Assembly: GCF_036324505.1 (NCBI RefSeq)
Contig: NC_086350.1
Location: 15,027,032-15,091,031 of the forward strand
Reading direction: 5' to 3'
Length of the DNA: 64,000 nt
DNA from: Eleginops maclovinus
Lineage: Eukaryota; Chordata; Actinopteri; Perciformes; Eleginopidae
The position numbers and the translations under genes were made by a program. Shown in pieces: positions 25,367 through 38,122 of the stretch. Positions within the stretch are counted from its first letter, which is position 1. The number at the start of each line of letters is the position of its first letter. Under the pieces are notes generated by a model that made no database searches, was not told where the DNA came from, and saw nothing but the letters and a program-made list of their open reading frames with translations.

Positions 25367-27855
25367 GGTATGAAATGCTTTCGCTTGTTTAATCAGGGTA
25401 CTGGATTATAATCTGAACATCTCTTTTCTTCTTTCTTTTTTAGTGCAGTGGTCTCCCAGTGGTCCCCTCATTTACATCTTTACATTAGAACTAAAGAACA
25501 AGGGGTCCATACTCAAAAGGATGTTGTTTTGTTTTTGTTTAATACATATAATTTCATAATAGCTAATAGTCCAACATGTTTGATACCATCAACTTAGACA
25601 TAATTGCCAACGTACTATGATCTTAAAGTTGGCTTAGACGTTGCCTCTTTATTACCATAACACCTAAAATGCGGCCGATAAAAATTCTTGCTGCAATCCA
25701 TGAACTATCCAGCCTGATGATTTACACAAAAGACCAGAATAAAATATAGATTATATAGATTTATGTTGACTAAAATAAATATTCTGTACATAAAAGTACA
25801 GAGCCAGAGCTGCAGCTTAGATCTCTCAGAGGTAATTTCATTAAGGATAACATCTCCCCTTGTTTGAACAGATCGGATGCAGTAAACCTGTGTTGGGCCA
25901 ATTCCACAGTAAGCCCCTGTGGTGGAAACTGATAAAGCATTCAGCCATTACCCGTCCGTCCATCTCTTCCACCCGTGTCCCTTGTAGGTCAATGCTTTAC
26001 CAGTGGACAAGGGGCTTAGGGAATACAATATGCTGCCAGGTCAGGGGTCACACACTGCGTGTGAGACGAGGCTAAGTGAATAAACGGGAAATCAGCGGAA
26101 ACTGAAAATAACACAAACAAAAAAGGGTGCGACTTCAAGAGATGTATTATAGGTCTGGAATGAGGTGCACAGAATGGAAGATGTAATATAAGATATTGTC
26201 TATTTTCACTTCTTCTTCTCCTCCCTGTAGTCTGTCAGTGTGTAACTGACTCTCTCTGGTCCTGACTAAGCCCTCTTTGAAGGGGTTAAAGCCACTGCTG
26301 CGTGAAGAGGAGAGAAGGAAAGGTGAGTATATGTGTTGGGGAGGCAGCGAAGGAGAGAGAGGGAGCTGTAGGATGAAAAGTGAAGAGAATACCTGATCAT
26401 TCTTTGCCTTACAGCAAATATATAATAAATAGTACACACAGTTCCAATAGCAGTCTGACAAAACTTGTATGACCTCACTATTCTTACTGTGTCAGAAAAG
26501 TCTTGCATCAATCAAACACTGTCAATACCCCCTTCGTGACACGCTTTCTTTCAATACGCTTTTCCTACTCTGTCTTCCTGTGACTTTTCCTATAGCATGT
26601 AATAGCAGTGTGACCCAAAGTGAATCTGAGTGTCAAACCATCCCCTCCGCTGCTCCTGTCCTCTCATGCATGGCAGTCTGTATAACATAACTCATGCTAG
26701 GGCCCCTGTAATAGTGCTGCTGTTTGATTTGCTAGAATAACTCTGCGTATGTTCTCCTTGTCTCAGGTCACTCTGCCGAGCTCCGATCAATCACTCTGCT
26801 TGGCCGTCTGACTGACTGAAGACTGGATCAATGTCGCACACACACACACACTCACTGAATCTGAAACACATGGCTCAGGGCTTGGGCTCACAGATCACTG
26901 CAAGACACCATGCCTGTCTACTGAATGACAGGAAAAACAGAAGCCTATAAAGTGAATGAACAAAAAGATAGACTTGAAAACCGATAGGCGGCAGACGGAG
27001 GGAAAGCAGGGAAAAAGGGGCTGAGTCAGGGGGTCAGAAAGAAAGGAGCAGATACTTGATCAAAGTTAATTTTAGCTGATAAATCCATCCATCATGTTGA
27101 TGATACGTTTAATTTACAGCGACAGCGTGTGGAAGGAAATGAGTTTTCAGTGAGTGAGGCTGTCATGTTTGACAATATGAATTAGGTCTGAGCTACCAGT
27201 TTGTAGTGAAAAACTGCAGCTATAACTGCATGACTGCAGATGAAAAGTTGGTGACTTTAATATGGCTTAACTGTGAATGGTGGGAATTCAGGAAAAAACA
27301 ACAGTGTGATGCTGCTTACGTTGAACAAAATTCCCAATCTTAACTTTTTGCTAGTTGGTTTGATTTCCATTATGGAACCAGTTATCATATAATTTACTAT
27401 GTGAAAATGCGGAATGTTTACCTTGTAGTTAGACGGGATTAATTCATTAAAAGGTAAAGTAGGTTAAATAGTTTCTAACACTTTGAATTTAAAAAGAAAA
27501 TGTGTTAGAAGTTGGTCGTGTGTATTCAAGTAAACCCAAGTAAAGTGTTTTTATGTTGGCAATAATCACAATTTACAGAATTGCTTCAGAAGCATGTCAT
27601 TGTGCAAGAGCCCCTCAAAGAAGTGGCAGTTCAGTTAATGTCTGTCTATGGTCTCTGGTAGATCATTATACCTCCAAACAATAAAATTAAGGCAATACCA
27701 TACAATGCGGCACATGGATACGGTACATTTTTTCTTTTAAAACATGTTGCATAAAACCAGTTCACGAGTGCTAGAGTTAAAGGTACCCTTTAGAATTTGT
27801 TCTACCTTTAGTAGTTATTTTGAGAAGTTATTTAATTGAGAGCATGCGAGTGTGT

Positions 27856-27857
<2 letters not shown>

Positions 27858-27915
<58 letters not shown>
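27858..27915. repeat. (CA)29 microsatellite in intron 7
   Basis: This CA run is followed by GACAGACACACACACAG. It lies about 315 bp downstream of exon 7 in the transcript, where it reads as UG repeats. Confidence 0.96.
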
Positions 27916-27919
<4 letters not shown>

Positions 27920-28230
27920 GACACACACACAGTTAGACATGTGCATGTGGATGGCGCATTACACAATCCTACCAATGGTTTTCCCACTATTCCACTCATC
28001 TACAACTGTCAGTTACACACCAAGACATGCAAGAATGCACAAGAAGCAGGGAGGATGAGGAAGATTGCAAGCAAATAAAGACAGAAAATGCACAGGTCGT
28101 GCTTATTATTGATTGAAAGATCCTATAAGCTTGATTTGAACTGTTTTCCACTGAGACAATGTAGATGCACTAAAAAACCTTAACATGTTTTACTTTTTTT
28201 TTTTTAACATGCCTAGTTTACCGTCTTTAC

Positions 28231-28416
28231 CTGTGGGACTCAGAAGATACCACCACAACACGAGCGGGGGCAGAGCGACGCAGCACTTCCTGTAGGCACT
28301 GGACGAGCAGGAAGTGGCCTAGATGGCAGCTCTGGAAGGTGGACTCCAGGCCGTCCTCCGTTAGGCTCCAGGGCTGAGTGCACACTCCTGCATTACACAC
28401 CAGAATGTGAAGGGGC
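28231..28416 (-). CDS. wwox: WWOX exon 7: SDR core, NAG motif, tetrad Ser, Asn-to-Cys change
   Basis: This 186-bp exon matches human exon 7 in length and runs from [11 protein letters not shown] to [10 protein letters not shown] (human 202-264). CNAG restores the canonical SDR N-A-G signature, where human has CNAA. SSES contains the catalytic Ser (human S260). The segment aligned to human FQVNHLGHF reads FQSCHLGHF, so the tetrad Asn (human N232) is Cys here; the codons are [35 protein letters not shown] follows. The acceptor is CCGTAG|G and the donor CACAG|GTAAAG. The reading frame is open and in phase, so this is a working exon rather than a decayed one. Confidence 0.97.
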
Positions 28417-31400
28417 CTACGGAGGGAAGAAAATAAGTTTATTGATCATAGGTGAAAACAAAGAAGACACAGCAGCATAAAGGATTGAGTAATATGGAGT
28501 ATTTCCATATCATTTTAGGCTAAAGAAGAAGTAAGGAGAGACAGGGATAAACATTTTTAAAAAGAAGATGAAATAGTAAAAAGCCAAGGCAGAGAAAGGA
28601 AATGGGGTGTCTTGTTCCAGTGTGGTAGACTTAAGAGGTCTACAGAGACAGAGCATCAGTAATGCTGATATGATACAGAGGTTTCCAGTGCAACTCCCCA
28701 TGGCCCTGCAGGTACTGTAGATACTGAATACAGCTGGCTGCAATCCAACAGCAACAACACATTGAAAAGCAATCTCAAACCGTTTCAACACACGAGGGTG
28801 GTGAAAGTAATGGATGTTGATACCAGCTCTGTGCAAGTACTCTGAGTAACAAAACCCACCAACACATCGACTCCAAAAGACTAAGCTGAAGAGAGCAGAT
28901 TAAAGGAAATACGCTCACAAGTCAGGATGTAAAAAAACGTTCAATACCAGTAAAAGAAAGCATGTGCTTTAGCACAGCACGCAACACATTTCCATCCTTG
29001 CAGACATCGTGTGGGCGAGTGAGTATCATTCCCTGCTCGCGTGCCAGAGAATAGCGATTGCTGGATTGGTCAGGGCAGTGAGAGATCCTTGTCGGTGACA
29101 GCGTCGCTCCAGCGAGCTCGAAACCACAGTAACACAGCCGAACAATCCAAACACACCCCACCAATTTTTAATTTCTTCCATTAGAATTAATTATGAGGCC
29201 GAAGGCAATTTGTGTACCCTGTGTTTAAGACTGCCTACTGGATTAATTAAAAACTGGATGCTGGAAAATTAATGTGTGAATTGTTATGCATTGCTATAAT
29301 GAGCCATCCCATGCTATTACATAGGAGTGTACTGTACGATCACCTTCAGGCCTTGGAACACACAAGGTTCATTAAAGAGCACAAACCTAGTCACAAGTCA
29401 ACTTAAAGAATGCAGACCTCAGCACATTATCAACAGAGCACACAGTAGCAGCAAGGTTTTCACATTATTTCCCAAAAAACTAAAGAGGAAAGGATGTTTA
29501 ACTTAACTTTGTTGAAAATACATGTAAATAAATTACCTTTGTGGCCTGCGCTTATACCAGATAAAACAAGCAAGACGAGAATACAGTTAGCTGTGATGTG
29601 AAGTTCAGCTTTGAAAGAAAAAACAAAACAGGTTGGTTGTTTTTGGCCCAGTGTTCCCCTGTCTAATAGAGTGTGAAGTACAGTAACATTGTGCTGTACA
29701 AAGCAAAACTCTTGGCTCTTTTACCAATTTCAGCTCAAAGCTGCACAATAACACCACATGCCTGAACTCTTGACCTAACTGTTTAACCTTTCATTGAAGC
29801 TGTTATTTTAAAACGGATCGATGTCAGTTACACCTCTTAAGATTTAAATCTGATTTGTGTTTTTTTTTTGTGACCTTACCCTCATACAAAAAAAATCAGT
29901 ATGTCACTCAAAGGTTATCATACATTTGTGATAAAAAACTCTAATAACCAACTTTTCTCTGGCCAGTAAAGCGATTTCCCCCACGCAGCTTAGATGGGTC
30001 TCAGGTGAGTCTACTGGTATTGTAAAAGGCCTGTTAATTCAACTGCCCACCAGTTAGTCCCTCTCTCATAAGCGCAGGTCTAATGAATGTCTTTAATAGG
30101 CCTATTGCCGCGCACCACAGTCCCTCTCTCCACATTAAGGCCTCACACAACACTGTGTGCACTGTGCAATCTCAGCGCTGGTCAAACGAGGGTGTTAACT
30201 ATCAAACAGGGAGACATCAGTTTATATATTTACTTTAAATAACCCCCCTGGGTATGACCCCTGACCTCTGTGATAATGTGGGCCAGCAGGAAGAGATTGC
30301 CTGTGTGAGCTGGGCTCAGACTGCTGGTCATTAACACTGCACTTATTGGCAACAGGAAAACTGGCACAGGCAACAAACATATGGACATGCGTAAACACTC
30401 ATCCTGATTCATATTCACACTCACACAAGAAGTGTATACCTGTGAAATGCAAAAGAGACATACACACATGCGACAGCGTTTTGGTCACCACAATGCAGAG
30501 AATGCTAGACTGATGTGTGGTTTGCATGTATGCATACAGACCACCTATTACACATAATATGTTGGAAATTAATACAGGATAAATGCAGTTTAAAAAAAAT
30601 CACAGGTGACTATGAAAACTAATTGCATGTGTTAATTACGGACCGTTCAGTATAAATTGTATTAGGGGCATTCTGTCAACGCTGTCCTCCATCAATTACA
30701 TCCCAATGAAATTGCACTGCATTCAACAATATCAATATCCAGGTAATTTCATTTCAAAGGACAGGCAATTAAAGCAGAATCGGGGTCAATGGAACACAAA
30801 GCAGCGTGAAAGCCACTGACTAAAGCACTTAAAAGCAAGGGAGTGAGAAACGAGAGAAGGAAAAGAAAAAGACTCTGATTACATTTCACCTGTCAATGAC
30901 ACGCTGCAGGAGCATTATTGTGTGCGTGTTGAGTGTGTTTGTCTCTCTGTTTACAAACTGTGTGCAGAATTGTCTGAGTGTGTGTCTGTGCATGTATGCA
31001 CATATACATGCATGTTGTGTGTGCACGCTCCTGTGTGTGTTATGCCTGAAGACATACGTGCAGTAATAGAGTGGTGGTAGACTCAGACAGCTGCCCAGTG
31101 CCATTCACAGCTCAGAGCTCCCAGCCTCCACTCTGCTCTGTTCGCCTTCTGATGAGAATTAATGTACTCTGACGTCCCCTGGGACTCCCCCACTCCCCCC
31201 CAACAGCACAGCTAATGAAGAAATACAACCTTGCCAAAATACTGAGGTAGAGAGAGAGAGCGACACAGACAGAGAGAGACGGAGAGACAACATGTGTAAG
31301 GGAGAAGCAGATAAACAAATTGCAAAAATGGATATGCAAAAAAATAAACAAGGTGAAGCAGTAGCATAAGACGGGGGTTAATGTACTACAGTGTGGATGG

Positions 31401-31570
31401 GATGGATACATGTATGAGATGGGAGGGGACAATAGGACACAGGGTGAGGGAAGCCATCGTAAGGTTTGGCTGTGACCCAAGACACGTGTCCTGGATGGCC
31501 ATACCCTGCCCCAGGGCTGCTACGGGCAATGACTGCCCTGCCTCTCCCCAAGGGGCTCCCCTGACACTTA

Positions 31571-31609
<39 letters not shown>

Positions 31610-32263
31610 GCCTACACACCTGCGGGTGGATGAGCAGTATGGATGACAGAATACATGACCCCAAAATAGCAACCGTGCGACCGACCACGGGAGGCAAGAC
31701 ACATGCGGTAATAGCTGACCAACACAAAATAAGAGTCATGAAGTTGGGTCGTCTGTTTCGACCAATGTCAAGCAAATGAACATAAATAGACACAATTACT
31801 CCTGGGGCCTTGTCCATATGGTGTCCATCAGTTTAGACGTCCTTTAAGTATGGTGTATGTGGGAAGTAATGTTGGTGAATAAAGTGAATAAAAGACTCAT
31901 TAATTATAACTTTTATTAGTTGTTTCTTCATTTCTATTTTTCTTCCTTTGTCTAAGTAGAATGAAAAGAAAAGTTTTACAGTTTAAAATGGTACTGAAGG
32001 CAACTCAAAGCTATGAATGAATTTGATTAAAGACACTTTTTGAATCTGTTTTTAGATTCATGGTTTTCTTTTTAAACATGTGAGCTTCAATTTAAAAAGC
32101 TACGTAGGAACAAATAGTGTAACATTGCATAGAGCAACTTTCAATCTTTAGAACAGATGCATAAAGTCAAGAAGTCATTTTCAAGATTTCGCAATCAAAG
32201 ACAGGAGTTTCCCAAATGTATTCACATATCAGAGAGAAAATGTATACTTTGGCTATTACTCAC
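28417..32263 (-). other. wwox: WWOX intron 6 (3.8 kb)
   Basis: This intron contains a short CA array (31575-31602), a GA-rich stretch (about 31247-31290) and two AT-rich unique blocks (29160-29330 and 30600-30830) resembling conserved non-coding DNA. Open frames of 132-143 codons around 31381-31817 on both strands look like chance and are not called. Confidence 0.9.
31575..31602. repeat. (CA)14 microsatellite
   Basis: This is a short pure CA run in intron 6, preceded by ACACCC. Confidence 0.9.
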
Positions 32264-32352
32264 AATTTCTTGGCCTTGTAAGACTCAGCAAACTCCCTGA
32301 CACTGCGGAGAGAGGCCAGGTCGCACATCATGGCTTCCACCCTTGCTTTGTG
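32264..32352 (-). CDS. wwox: WWOX exon 6: SDR domain, DLA motif
   Basis: This 89-bp exon equals human exon 6 in length. It encodes HKARVEAMMCDLASLRSVRE and FAESYKAKK, then the first two bases (TT) of a Leu codon. It aligns with human 173-201 ([29 protein letters not shown]). The DLA motif is the classical SDR D-L segment that contacts the adenine ring of the cofactor. The acceptor is CTACAG|CAC and the donor TT|GTGAGT. This small exon is isolated between introns of 22.2 kb and 3.8 kb, so it would be easy to miss without family knowledge. Confidence 0.96.
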
Positions 32353-32611
32353 CTGTAGAGACAGGAAACACAAAGATATGATTTTAAAAACCAGCTGCAT
32401 CAAGAATCAACATTGTCATCACCATTCTTTCAAGGATCTGACAAAATAAAACTGTCAACAAACAAGCACAAGTCCTGGTTCAAGTGATAAAAAGGTGTGT
32501 CAAATCACTCTGTTGAAAATGTTAATCAAGCATTTGCTTCTAGGTCTCTTTCTTTTTTTAGGGGAGATTTTATAATCCAAAACAAGGGTTTTAGGATAAA
32601 GGATGCTGTAT

Positions 32612-32690
32612 ACTGATATAAAGCCATTTCAGGACAATTTGATGAATTGCCATCTGTAATTTTGGGCTAGATAAATAAAATTGACTTGAC
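32612..32690 (+). repeat. Degenerate fish interspersed-repeat tail
   Basis: The stretch TGATATAAAGCC...TTTTGGGCTAGATAAATAAA followed by ATTGACTTGAC resembles a very common fish repeat ending 'GGGCTATATAAATAAAATTGACTTGACTTGA'. It is a decayed copy about 80 bp long. The parent element (LINE or other) is not determined. Confidence 0.5.
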
Positions 32691-35600
32691 TAAACAACTT
32701 TCATTCAGCTTGGTAAAAGAATATGTGTAAGAATGCTGACACGCGGTTACAATCACGTACGTTCTCCGCACAACAGTGTGTGCATGTGTGCGTGCGTGCG
32801 TGTCACATCTTTTGCACACCATATGTTAGGAGACAGGGTGAGGATAGGAGAGGAGAAGAGAAAGATAAATGACTTAAGAAGTGAATGCATAGCTGCATTT
32901 ACACACTGAGGAAGACAGGCTAAATATTCATCATCCTCGCCATCCCACTGTAGCGTCTCTGCTGCGGGGCAAAGACCTCAGCAGAGGTGCATGCAGGCCT
33001 CAAAGAGCATATCTTTTTAATAAAAGTGTACGACAAAGCATGTAAACTTAAGACTTTTTCCCCCATCTCTACATCTTTATCAGTACAGGCCCTCTCAACA
33101 GACAAACCTGGTTCAATCTCCCTACAACATATGAGCTCACGCGGGAATGTGATGTGCAGGTGCGTACAGAGTGAACCAAAGTGGAGCGTGTTCCGTTTAA
33201 AATAACGGTCCATTAGACTCATCCCTCATGCAGGAGAGGGGAAAGCATTGAGATATTGCTCCCAGGACTCCCAGCTGGGCTCTGGGTTCAGTAGCACCAG
33301 GTATTCCTGATGCTGCTTCTCCCCTTCGTCCTGCCCATAGTCCCTGAGGAACGCAGTCAGCTCACATTACACCCGGAAGAGCGTTCAGCGTCTTTCCTCT
33401 GCCTGTCTGTCTCCCCAGAGTTAAGCGTACATGACACTCACAGCAAGGACGCTCCATGGAGCAGTGAGCACAACGAAAACAAGAAAGGGTTAAGAGCGCC
33501 TTCTGATGGAAATGTGATTCTTCAGGCATTTTACAGACACCTTAACTGCTCCAGGGCATATTTATACATGCATACACAGACACATGCGCACCCACACCCA
33601 CACACACACACACACAACAAATGCAGTGTTGTGACTCAAGGGTAAAACCACGCTATCACACCATTATCTATGCCTGGATTATTCTCTTGATGCTACTCTA
33701 TACCATTATATGGATGCTATTACAAAGCATTAAAGGGCTGATTATGGCTATTATAGATATGATTATAGGGTATCTGCTTATATGATCTGCACACAGCAGT
33801 AATCACAGGTGAGAGGAGACAACTGTCTCATTTAATGACTTCTATGTGCAGCATTCACACTCCTGCCCACTTTTACACAGTATGCATACACCGAAATGCA
33901 GGTAAAGTGAACAGTGTATGCTGTGAAAGTCATATTTGTCGACCAAGTATCCAAACACGTGTATGAGCTATATAATGAGAATAAGTTATGGTATAAATGT
34001 TAAGAAAGAAAGTTGTTCTCATGAAATGGATAGTTGAGTTTTACAGAAAGAAATATCACTAATTACTTCTAAACAAGGTCAGAGCAGGCAGCAGTGAGGT
34101 AATTAAGAGGTCAGTGTAAGGCCTCCTCAACAGGGTAGCCCTCCATGAGTGTATGACCAGCAGAGAAGATGAGAGCAGGTGTCAGCTTGACGAACACATA
34201 ACCCTTTCTATAGAGACAGGGGGGAAAAGGGAAGAAGAGATGGAGTAATGGGAGACCAGAGGATAGGATAGAGGGGGGTTGAAGGGGGGCCACTGGAGCA
34301 AATCCAGCAGGGAGAAGGTGAGCAGCCTGCCCGTCTACCCTCCCCCTGCAGATTGAAGTCTTGCGAAGAAAATAAAGTTTATTGCCTGGAAAGAGGGGGG
34401 AAAAAGCATGTAAAAAGCATTAAAGCGATGGAGGTGAACAATTAGACAGATGGCCAGGTTTTGGAAGGAGAAGAGGAAAAAAAGGGTAGAAAAAGAGAGG
34501 AAGAACGCACGGACGCAATCGTTCAGGGTTTTTATGAGGACCCTGACAACTCCTGGTCTCTTCAAGGGCGAAGGAAAAGTGAGAGGCAGCGAAGCCTCTC
34601 TGGTTAACTCTGGAGTAATCGCTGAGTGTGCAACAGCACAGAGCCTGGCTCGGGGTGACAGAGCTTACTGCCCCCAGCTAAACACAACCGATCACTCCAT
34701 CTAAAAGCAAAAGGCACATTATGAATGAAACACACATTTAAATAGGCTTTACGACTTGAAAACTACAAACTAAGTCGAGTTTGTGTCCATCTTCATAACC
34801 GGGCCTCCACAAAAAGAAGAGTGTTGTGTACAGGACAGAAAGTGGCAAGGTCACCATGATTGTAACACAGGCATTAGATCTCCCCGCTCCTGCCGCTGCC
34901 TTCCACCCCCGTCAACCGAAGAGAACAGCTGTCTGTAACATGACAATGACCTTTGTGACTTTCATGAGGAGGAGGGGAAGAAGGAAGGAGGAAACAAGGA
35001 GCAAGCGTGGAGAGGAAAGAATTGTGTGAGAGGCCGAAGTTGGCCTCTGCAGAGGTTCTCCTCGGCTCTCCCAGGAATTTCCACATGTGTTGGGGGATGA
35101 CATGTGGTCACTGCAGCTGTGGAGACAGAGTGGATGGACGGAGAGGTAAGATCCCTAATACAATTATAACTGGGGCCATCCAATCCAATAAAATGAAGAG
35201 GTATTAGAGCTAGGGAGCCCCATCCTGTTCAATAAGACAGTGGACCACTCTACTAACTCTTAAAACACACACATGTAGGCGTACTCACACACGCACACAC
35301 AGGTACACACACTTCGCTGACCCCTTTAATAGCATTGCAGCCACCCCTAATGGATGCAAGCAAGTGGAACCGCCAAATAATACACTGTCTTAATGCACTA
35401 GGCTCATTCTCATCCCCTTCTCTGCCTTCCCTCTCACACTTTAACCCCTGTTTCCATCTTCAGTCACCTCGTGCTGCCCCTTCCCCACCTCAGCTCTCCT
35501 TATAGATCACCAATGCAGGGACACCACTTAAGAAATCAAAAGTACCCCCCATATATACAAAACACTTAGCCTACAGCCAGCCTGGGTTAACTCCTCAGGC

Positions 35601-36735
35601 AAGAAGTAGGATGGTAAAAGAGAAGGGTAAGACAGAAGAGTGTACTAACTCTATCGGTTGATATGGTTACTATTGTTCCCTACAAATACCTGATATCAAT
35701 ATGGAGGCGTCAGCAATATTACATGGCTGCATTTAAACCAGCAGGTGCGGAGGTAAGGTGTCGTAATGGCGGTGAAAGTGAATGAGCATGGAAGACGCCA
35801 TGTGAAAAGGGCACCTTATAAAAGCAATTAGAGAAATGACTTTGAGCCCCTCTTCTTGCTCTGTAGATTAGAACAGGCCTCGGAGGGAGGAACACAGGAA
35901 CTCAGATCTCTGTGACCTTGTCCGCAACACGCCACACTAAATTGGTCATCAGCTTTTAAGACCGTATTTTATCATAGATATATATTTTTAGCGAAAGAAA
36001 AAGAGAAAGGGAAGGAGGGGGGAAACTGTGGGATGTGCTGGTCGTATATCATCCTGTCACAATTATGACGTTTGTTCATAAATACCAACCAATCTCCTCT
36101 CCACCTGGCTAAGTCACATGCACTTGTGCTTATGCAGGCAGCAAACACCAACAAAGAGATATGGACACACCCCACGTGCGATGAACGCACATGGACGCCG
36201 CAAATAAAGAAACAGACACATCTGGCTGTGTGCCCTACCACAGGTCTGAGAATTGACCTCCACACACAGACAAAGAGACGGAATACACACTCGAGAAACA
36301 TGAATTCAAACACTCAAATGAAGGGACACACTCTACACATTACAAACACAAACGCACACAAACAAACAAATGCACGCGCACACACACATCCACTTACTCA
36401 CTGACATGCACACACACCGCAATTAATAGGGAGGCAGGTCTCTGGTGAGGAAGAGAAAGTGCCTGTTCAGCACATACAGTACAGGCAGAATATGCAATTT
36501 CCTCCAGTTAAGTCTGTATTAAATTGATTTCTTCTTTCTCTGACACGGACTGGGTTTTTCCCCCCTAATGAAAGCTGGATAATCTACAGGTTTTCCCTTT
36601 CCTGAAATCAAGTTACAAATCAAGCAATCGCAGGGGCAGATATGGGAAAGGTGAAGGAAGGACAGGGGATGATTTTCCAGATGAGAAAAATAGAGAATGA
36701 GGCTGATACTCTTAACACGGACATCAGAGGCACCT

Positions 36736-36771
36736 CTCTCTGTCTCGCTCTCTCTCTCTCTCAATATCTCA

Positions 36772-36808
<37 letters not shown>
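36736..36808. repeat. CT-rich tract plus (AC)18 microsatellite
   Basis: CTCTCTCTGTCTCGCTCTCT is followed after AATATCTCAG by a pure AC run at 36773-36808. Confidence 0.93.
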
Positions 36809-36810
<2 letters not shown>

Positions 36811-36889
36811 ACTTAGCGCTAGGTGTCGGCTAAGTACTTGCTGACATTTCTGTTCAGTGACGTACTAAGGCTACGGCAGGCCATGTTGG

Positions 36890-36975
36890 TAAACACCGCA
36901 TTAATGAGTGTAATTAATGAAACACATTAATTAGTAAGCACTTCAATGAGTTAATCACTCACTCAGACCTGACAA
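36890..36975. promoter_or_regulatory. Candidate homeodomain-site cluster
   Basis: Five ATTA/TAAT cores fall in about 60 bp (GCATTAATGAG, TGTAATTAATGA, ACATTAATTAG, GTTAATCAC). This is denser than the surrounding sequence. It lies in intron 5, shortly after the CA array at 36773. Confidence 0.22.
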
Positions 36976-37389
36976 GGACTCATGTAGAGGCTGCAGAGAA
37001 ACACTGAGCATGCTGAGAGGACACAAAGGAGGAGGACAACAAAAAAGGGGGAAATAATTACAGGTAACCAGTGAATAATAACATTTTTCAATTAAGACTT
37101 AAAGAAATTAACTAAGAAAATGTACTGGTAAGAATGAGCAAAAATGTGTTCTTTAAGGAGTAATCCTTTTGCAGACCAAAACAGGAATGCAACATTTTAT
37201 ATTAAAGAATTATTAGTACTGCCATTTTTTATAATATATTTGGTCAAAATGTACACAATTTCACTTCCTTAATATTATGCTTTGTATTTTAAATTACCAT
37301 AGAGTGACACAAATTGTATATGCTAATTCGTGTTACATTTCTAATCTCCAATGTTACTATTAACTTTATTTTTCAATTGAAATTATTTA

Positions 37390-37416
37390 TTTTATTTTAT
37401 ATAATATAAAATAAAA
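37390..37416. repeat. Perfect AT-only palindrome
   Basis: Two 13-base arms (TTTTATTTTATAT and ATATAAAATAAAA) face each other around a single A at 37403, within a strongly AT-rich stretch (about 37200-37450). It could extrude as a hairpin or cruciform. Confidence 0.9.
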
Positions 37417-38025
37417 ACATGATTATAATATTACTATTATAACTCTGGTACTAGAAATAGTTTTACAAAAACAGGACACTACGTACAAAATTAAGTAAAA
37501 GATATGATAAGTATTGTGAGTTATCGTGCAAAGAGGACTTTATATCATAGCTTGTATGGAGCCTGGTATTATTTACAATTGAGAACTTCATTACTTTACA
37601 GGAGAGAGACAAACAGCTATAAGAGAGAGAAAAATAGAGACAAAGAGATGGAAAGAGTGTGTTAAAGCCCGAGACACAGAGAGAGAGACAGAGATGGGCA
37701 ATGAAAAGGACAGGACGGTCATCATAATTGCAGAGTTTGCTTTTCGGATGCAGACATACCAGGGCCATGGGGCCTGAGGCAGAGATCATATTCCACACTA
37801 ACACACACATACAAACTTACACATGCACCCATATATATCGACACACACACACACAATAATAAAGTGTTTTTTCATTGAGGCAAAGGACAGCTGATATCAT
37901 TTTTAAAGTGTTTTGGCTGCATTTGTGTTCTAGAACGGATACATTGAGATGAGGACATTTATGTTTTAATCCTAACAATGTTATAATAAAAAGTTGCTCT
38001 GTGTCAATCAGTGTATATGACTGTG

Positions 38026-38033
38026 TGGTGTGT

Positions 38034-38118
<85 letters not shown>

Positions 38119-38122
38119 TGTG
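38026..38122. repeat. (TG)38 microsatellite
   Basis: The run is pure TG at 38041-38116, flanked by GAG-interrupted units on both sides. Confidence 0.96.

Noticed and set aside
31381..31817. Overlapping open frames of 132 and 143 codons on the two strands in intron 6
   Set aside because: Both include simple-repeat translation (Thr-His or Val-Cys runs from a CA array). They have no family motif or splice context and overlap antisense to each other; best explained as chance in a GC-richer stretch.
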